A stretch of 64,000 nucleotides of DNA from Adiantum capillus-veneris (lineage: Eukaryota; Streptophyta; Polypodiopsida; Polypodiales; Pteridaceae). Position numbers and translations under genes: made by a program. Shown piece by piece: positions 61,285-64,000 of this stretch. Under the pieces are notes generated by a model that was not told where the DNA came from, ran no database searches, and was given only the letters and a program-made list of their open reading frames with translations. The stretch covers positions 104,692,355 through 104,756,354 of the forward strand of contig CM043943.1 of assembly GCA_014529385.2 (NCBI GenBank), in the 5' to 3' direction. The first letter of the stretch is position 1; each line of letters begins with the position of its first letter.

Positions 61285-61548
61285 TGTGTAGGGAAAAATC
61301 TATGGAGGATGCAGCCTTTGGGGAGCCATGGCGTGCCGTGTAGCAGGATGAGAAAAAAGAGAGAGAGAGAGATTCAATACACAGAGAAGCAACAAAAGAA
61401 CACGCTTACTTTATTGACGATTGATTCTAAAACCTTACAATGTATATAAAGCCAAAAAAGGCCATGCAAACTGACTCTTACACCTACATGCTATAAGGGA
61501 GTTTCCCACAACAGGCTAGACACCATTACCGGGCTTGCATACCCAACA
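61285..61548 (-). repeat. C2 5' LTR
   Basis: 264 bp, ending CAACA in plus view at 61548 and followed by AAAGT. Confidence 0.87.
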
Positions 61549-62853
61549 AAAGTAATGTATGAATCTCATGCTCCTCCTTATGCGGGGCATAGAGGGATTT
61601 AGACTACCCTAAAAGGGATAGAAACACATTTCATTGGCCTGCCATGAAATCAAACATACAAGAGTATGTTTCAAAATGCATGGTATGCCAAAAGGTGAAG
61701 TTTGATGGAGGGGAAAAACCTGGATTGCTTCAACTTTTGCCAATCCCTAATTCACCATGGGAGAGCATATCCATGGATTTTATCTTTGGATTGCCCAAAT
61801 CTATCCATGGGAATACATGAATATGGACCATAGTAGACAGGTTTAGCAAACAAACACATTTTATACCTGTCAAAAAGACTATCAAGGCCCATCAAATGGA
61901 AACCCTCTTCATATCACAAATCTTCAAGTATCATGACTTGCCAATTTCCATAGTGTAGGGTAGAGATGCTAGAATGACTAGTAATGTTTGGAAGGGTCTC
62001 TTTGAGAATTTAGGTACAAGGCTAAACTTCTCTTCGGCCTATCATCCCCAAATGGATGGCCAAAGTGTAATAGCTAATCTAACAATTCTTGATCTACTAA
62101 AAGCTTATGTTACCGAAGTAGATCAAAAGTCCCAATGGGAGAAGTACTTACCTTTAGTGGAGTATGCTTATAATAACATTGTACATACTTCCACGGGAAA
62201 AGCACCTTTTGAGGTGATAGAGGGAAGATAAAAAAGTCCCCTGCTACTTAAGGTACATGGGAAGATCTTCGCTGCTGATGAATATAGTCGATACCTACAA
62301 GAATCTTTCCAAAAGATTAAGGATGCTATATCCATCTCTCGGCAAAGGCAAAAGGCTGCTGCTGATAAGCACAGAAGAGCCCTAGACTTTAAACAAAATG
62401 ATTGGGTCTTGCTTAAGTTTCACAAGGCTCGATTAAGGCACACAACGGGCAAGAATCCCACAGGACACCAAAAGAACTATGTTAAGTTAGCAAAAGGTAC
62501 TATGGTCCCTTTCAGATTCTTAGGCCAATCAATGAGATGTCCTATCAACTCAAGTTGCCTAACCATTGGCTCATACACAATGCTTTCCACGTGAGTCTAC
62601 TAAAGACTTACAAAGGAGAGCCACCTCAAGAATCAATTATTGAAGACCCACCAGAGATAGAGGATCAAGAAGAGGTGTTGCCAGCCGAGTCCATTCTCCG
62701 ACATGAAGACAAGGTATTATGAGGCGGTAAGACTATCCAACAATATCTTATCAAGTTTAAAAATTATCCTTTTGAAGATGCTAGATGGATGCAAGGCATA
62801 CAATTGAAGGATAACCTAAACCTTGTCAATGCTTACAATGATTCCCTAGAGTA
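61549..62853 (+). pseudogene. pol: E2 integrase and chromodomain, broken
   Basis: It continues E2 pol after C2 with VMYESHAPPYAGHRG (zinc-binding region). The integrase core is in several frames: SMDFIFGLPKS, then FSSAYHPQMDGQS (61974 frame), then WEKYLPLVEYAYNN. An integrase C-terminal GPY-like region follows at about 62400-62560. The last part (62537-62850) has ILRHEDKVL, a stop, then GGKTIQQYLIKFKNYPFEDARW, which fits a chromodomain. Stops occur at about 61600, 61820, 61957 and 62230. Confidence 0.82.
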
Positions 62854-63207
62854 AGCAAATGTAAAGACGTTTTAATGAACAAAACTTTTGTCTTATCAGG
62901 CTCTCTTTTTCTTTATTGTGCACACATGTTAATGAATATGCATGCTTACGATCATGTTTGTGGAGATGACGTCTCCCGAACACCAAGTGGAGCTTGTCAC
63001 TCTACTACGGAAGATTGATACGGACTAATGTGCAAACATGCTTGTGGCAGCTAATGCTCTCAAGTACCAAATGGACTAGTCATCAATTTTGGAACGATGT
63101 CATAAGGTAAAATAGGGATCCTCTACCCGCTAGCAAACGGACTAATGACTAGGCTTTATCTTCTCTACCTCATAGTCAAGGACGACTATGATTCAAGAGA
63201 GAGGTAA
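62854..63207 (+). other. E2 3' untranslated region and purine tract
   Basis: No coding. It ends in AAGAGAGAGGTAA directly before the 3' LTR. Confidence 0.7.
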
Positions 63208-63598
63208 TGTCATAAAAACTAATATCTAATACTCCCAAATGATTTTTTCATGTTAAACTGATCATTTAATATGGGGAAGTACCAAGGGAGTAAAAGCTAG
63301 AATATGGTAAAGCTACCAGACCGATCTCTGTCAGGGATCCAAAAAGGGAAAATAGGGATACAAAGGGGGACAGTTTGCAGAAGAGAAATGTGCTTCAATG
63401 GGGCCTAAAAACCTAAGGTTCAACCCCATTAAGACTTCCATAGGCTCTAGTTCCTAAATTTTTATTGTATTGTTCAAAGGCCAAATAGGGGAAATATCGG
63501 ATGGTCATGGGGAAGACTAAAAAGTCTTCCCACATCCCTAGGAAGGAGGGGGCGAGCCCTTTTAGTAGGGGATGAGAGAGAAGCGCGCGCACGCACAC

Positions 63599-63629
<31 letters not shown>

Positions 63630-64000
63630 ACACACACACCAAGGTTCCCACATCCCTAGGAAGGAGGGGGTGAGCCCTTTTAGTAGGGGATAAGAGAGAA
63701 ACACACACACACACACACACTCCAAGGCTCTCCCTTTACACAAAGGGAATACTGGGCACCTGTCAGGCTCCTACGCTAGTTGCCCCCAATCTCTCCTCAA
63801 ATCCTATTGGATGGCCTTAGAGGTGGACCAAAAATAAAAATTAGGCTAGAGTAGAATTAGTCTAATCAATTTAAAAATGCTTGATAAAAGAACCAATAGA
63901 AGTTAAGCTCCCTAGAAGACTATTGGGCAGTCTACCAAGGGGTCCAATGAGCATTCAATAGCCCAATGGCTTGCCTGATTCCTATTGGCCAGAAGACTAA
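63208..64000 (+). repeat. E2 3' LTR, partial (window end)
   Basis: Matches 52694-53457. It contains a duplicated block (about 63525-63585 and 63650-63705; CATCCCTAGGAAGGAGGGGG), a poly(C) run at 63598-63615 and two (CA)n tracts that the left LTR has only once. Confidence 0.88.

Larger units (their letters stand above)
59827..61548 (-). mobile_element. C2: small non-autonomous LTR element with captured gene fragment
   Basis: 1,722 bp, minus strand. LTRs 59827-60087 and 61285-61548 (about 261-264 bp, TGTTGGG... in its own sense). Initiator-Met PBS at 61273-61284 (minus) and a purine tract next to 60087. AGAGT and AAAGT flank it, a 5-bp TSD with one change. It separates two parts of E2 pol. The 1.2 kb interior codes no retroviral protein and instead carries the fragment listed next. 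Confidence 0.88.
52694..64000 (+). mobile_element. E2: chromodomain-type Ty3/gypsy element, decayed, cut by window end
   Basis: 5' LTR 52694-53457 plus 55037-55827, initiator-Met PBS at 55829, broken gag-pol, 3' LTR from 63208 running off the window. The protein has CCHC, protease, RT, RNase H, integrase and a C-terminal chromodomain-like stretch, so it is a chromovirus-type gypsy. Multiple stops and shifts mean it is old and inactive. S2 and C2 interrupt it. The bases before the left LTR are TAGAT; the matching TSD lies beyond the window. Confidence 0.88.

Overview
The window looks like gene-poor plant nuclear DNA, almost certainly from a seed plant. The evidence is LTR retrotransposons of plant lineages (Tat-like Ty3/gypsy, chromodomain Ty3/gypsy, Ty1/copia), primer-binding sites for initiator-Met and Asp tRNAs, a plant-type LINE tail, and abundant (CT/GA)n microsatellites. 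I found no intact host gene, tRNA, rRNA or CRISPR array. No coding unit longer than a fragment is fully open. I cannot name the species.

Layout. 1-2032 is non-coding flank with microsatellites. 2033-13179 is E1, a complete 11.1 kb Tat-like gypsy element with 2.6 kb LTRs and one gag-pol frame broken by two TGA codons. 13431-14345 is C0, the 5' remnant of a copia element (part LTR, PBS, part gag). 16131-17805 is a 5'-truncated LINE with an 11-bp target-site duplication (TSD).

18816-49423 is a nest built on G1, a gag-protease element with no pol. G1's 5' LTR is split by its relative G2 (18924-26418), and G2 itself carries a copia solo LTR (21949-22728). G1's internal region carries R1 (29435-40404), a short-LTR element of unknown coding capacity whose 5' LTR is split by an inverted relative, R2 (29572-34925). 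G1's internal region also carries C1 (41087-46311), a nearly intact copia element with a TACTA TSD.

49424-52693 is mostly non-coding and holds a frameshifted protein resembling LINE-1 ORF1p (51394-52115). From 52694 past the window end lies E2, a decayed chromodomain gypsy element. Its 5' LTR is split by an inverted solo LTR of the same family (53458-55031), and its pol is split by C2 (59827-61548), a 1.7 kb non-autonomous element carrying a spliced-looking fragment of a host acetyltransferase-like gene.

Three points stand out. First, three families (G, R, E2) have each inserted into an LTR of their own family. Second, two of those events made large inverted repeats that could give hairpin RNA. 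Third, the stops in E1 and G2 fit C-to-T change at CGA, CAG or CAA codons, as expected of long-methylated DNA. Element boundaries were read by eye from repeated termini, TSDs, PBSs and polypurine tracts (PPTs). Lineage names rest on protein motifs, not on a database search.
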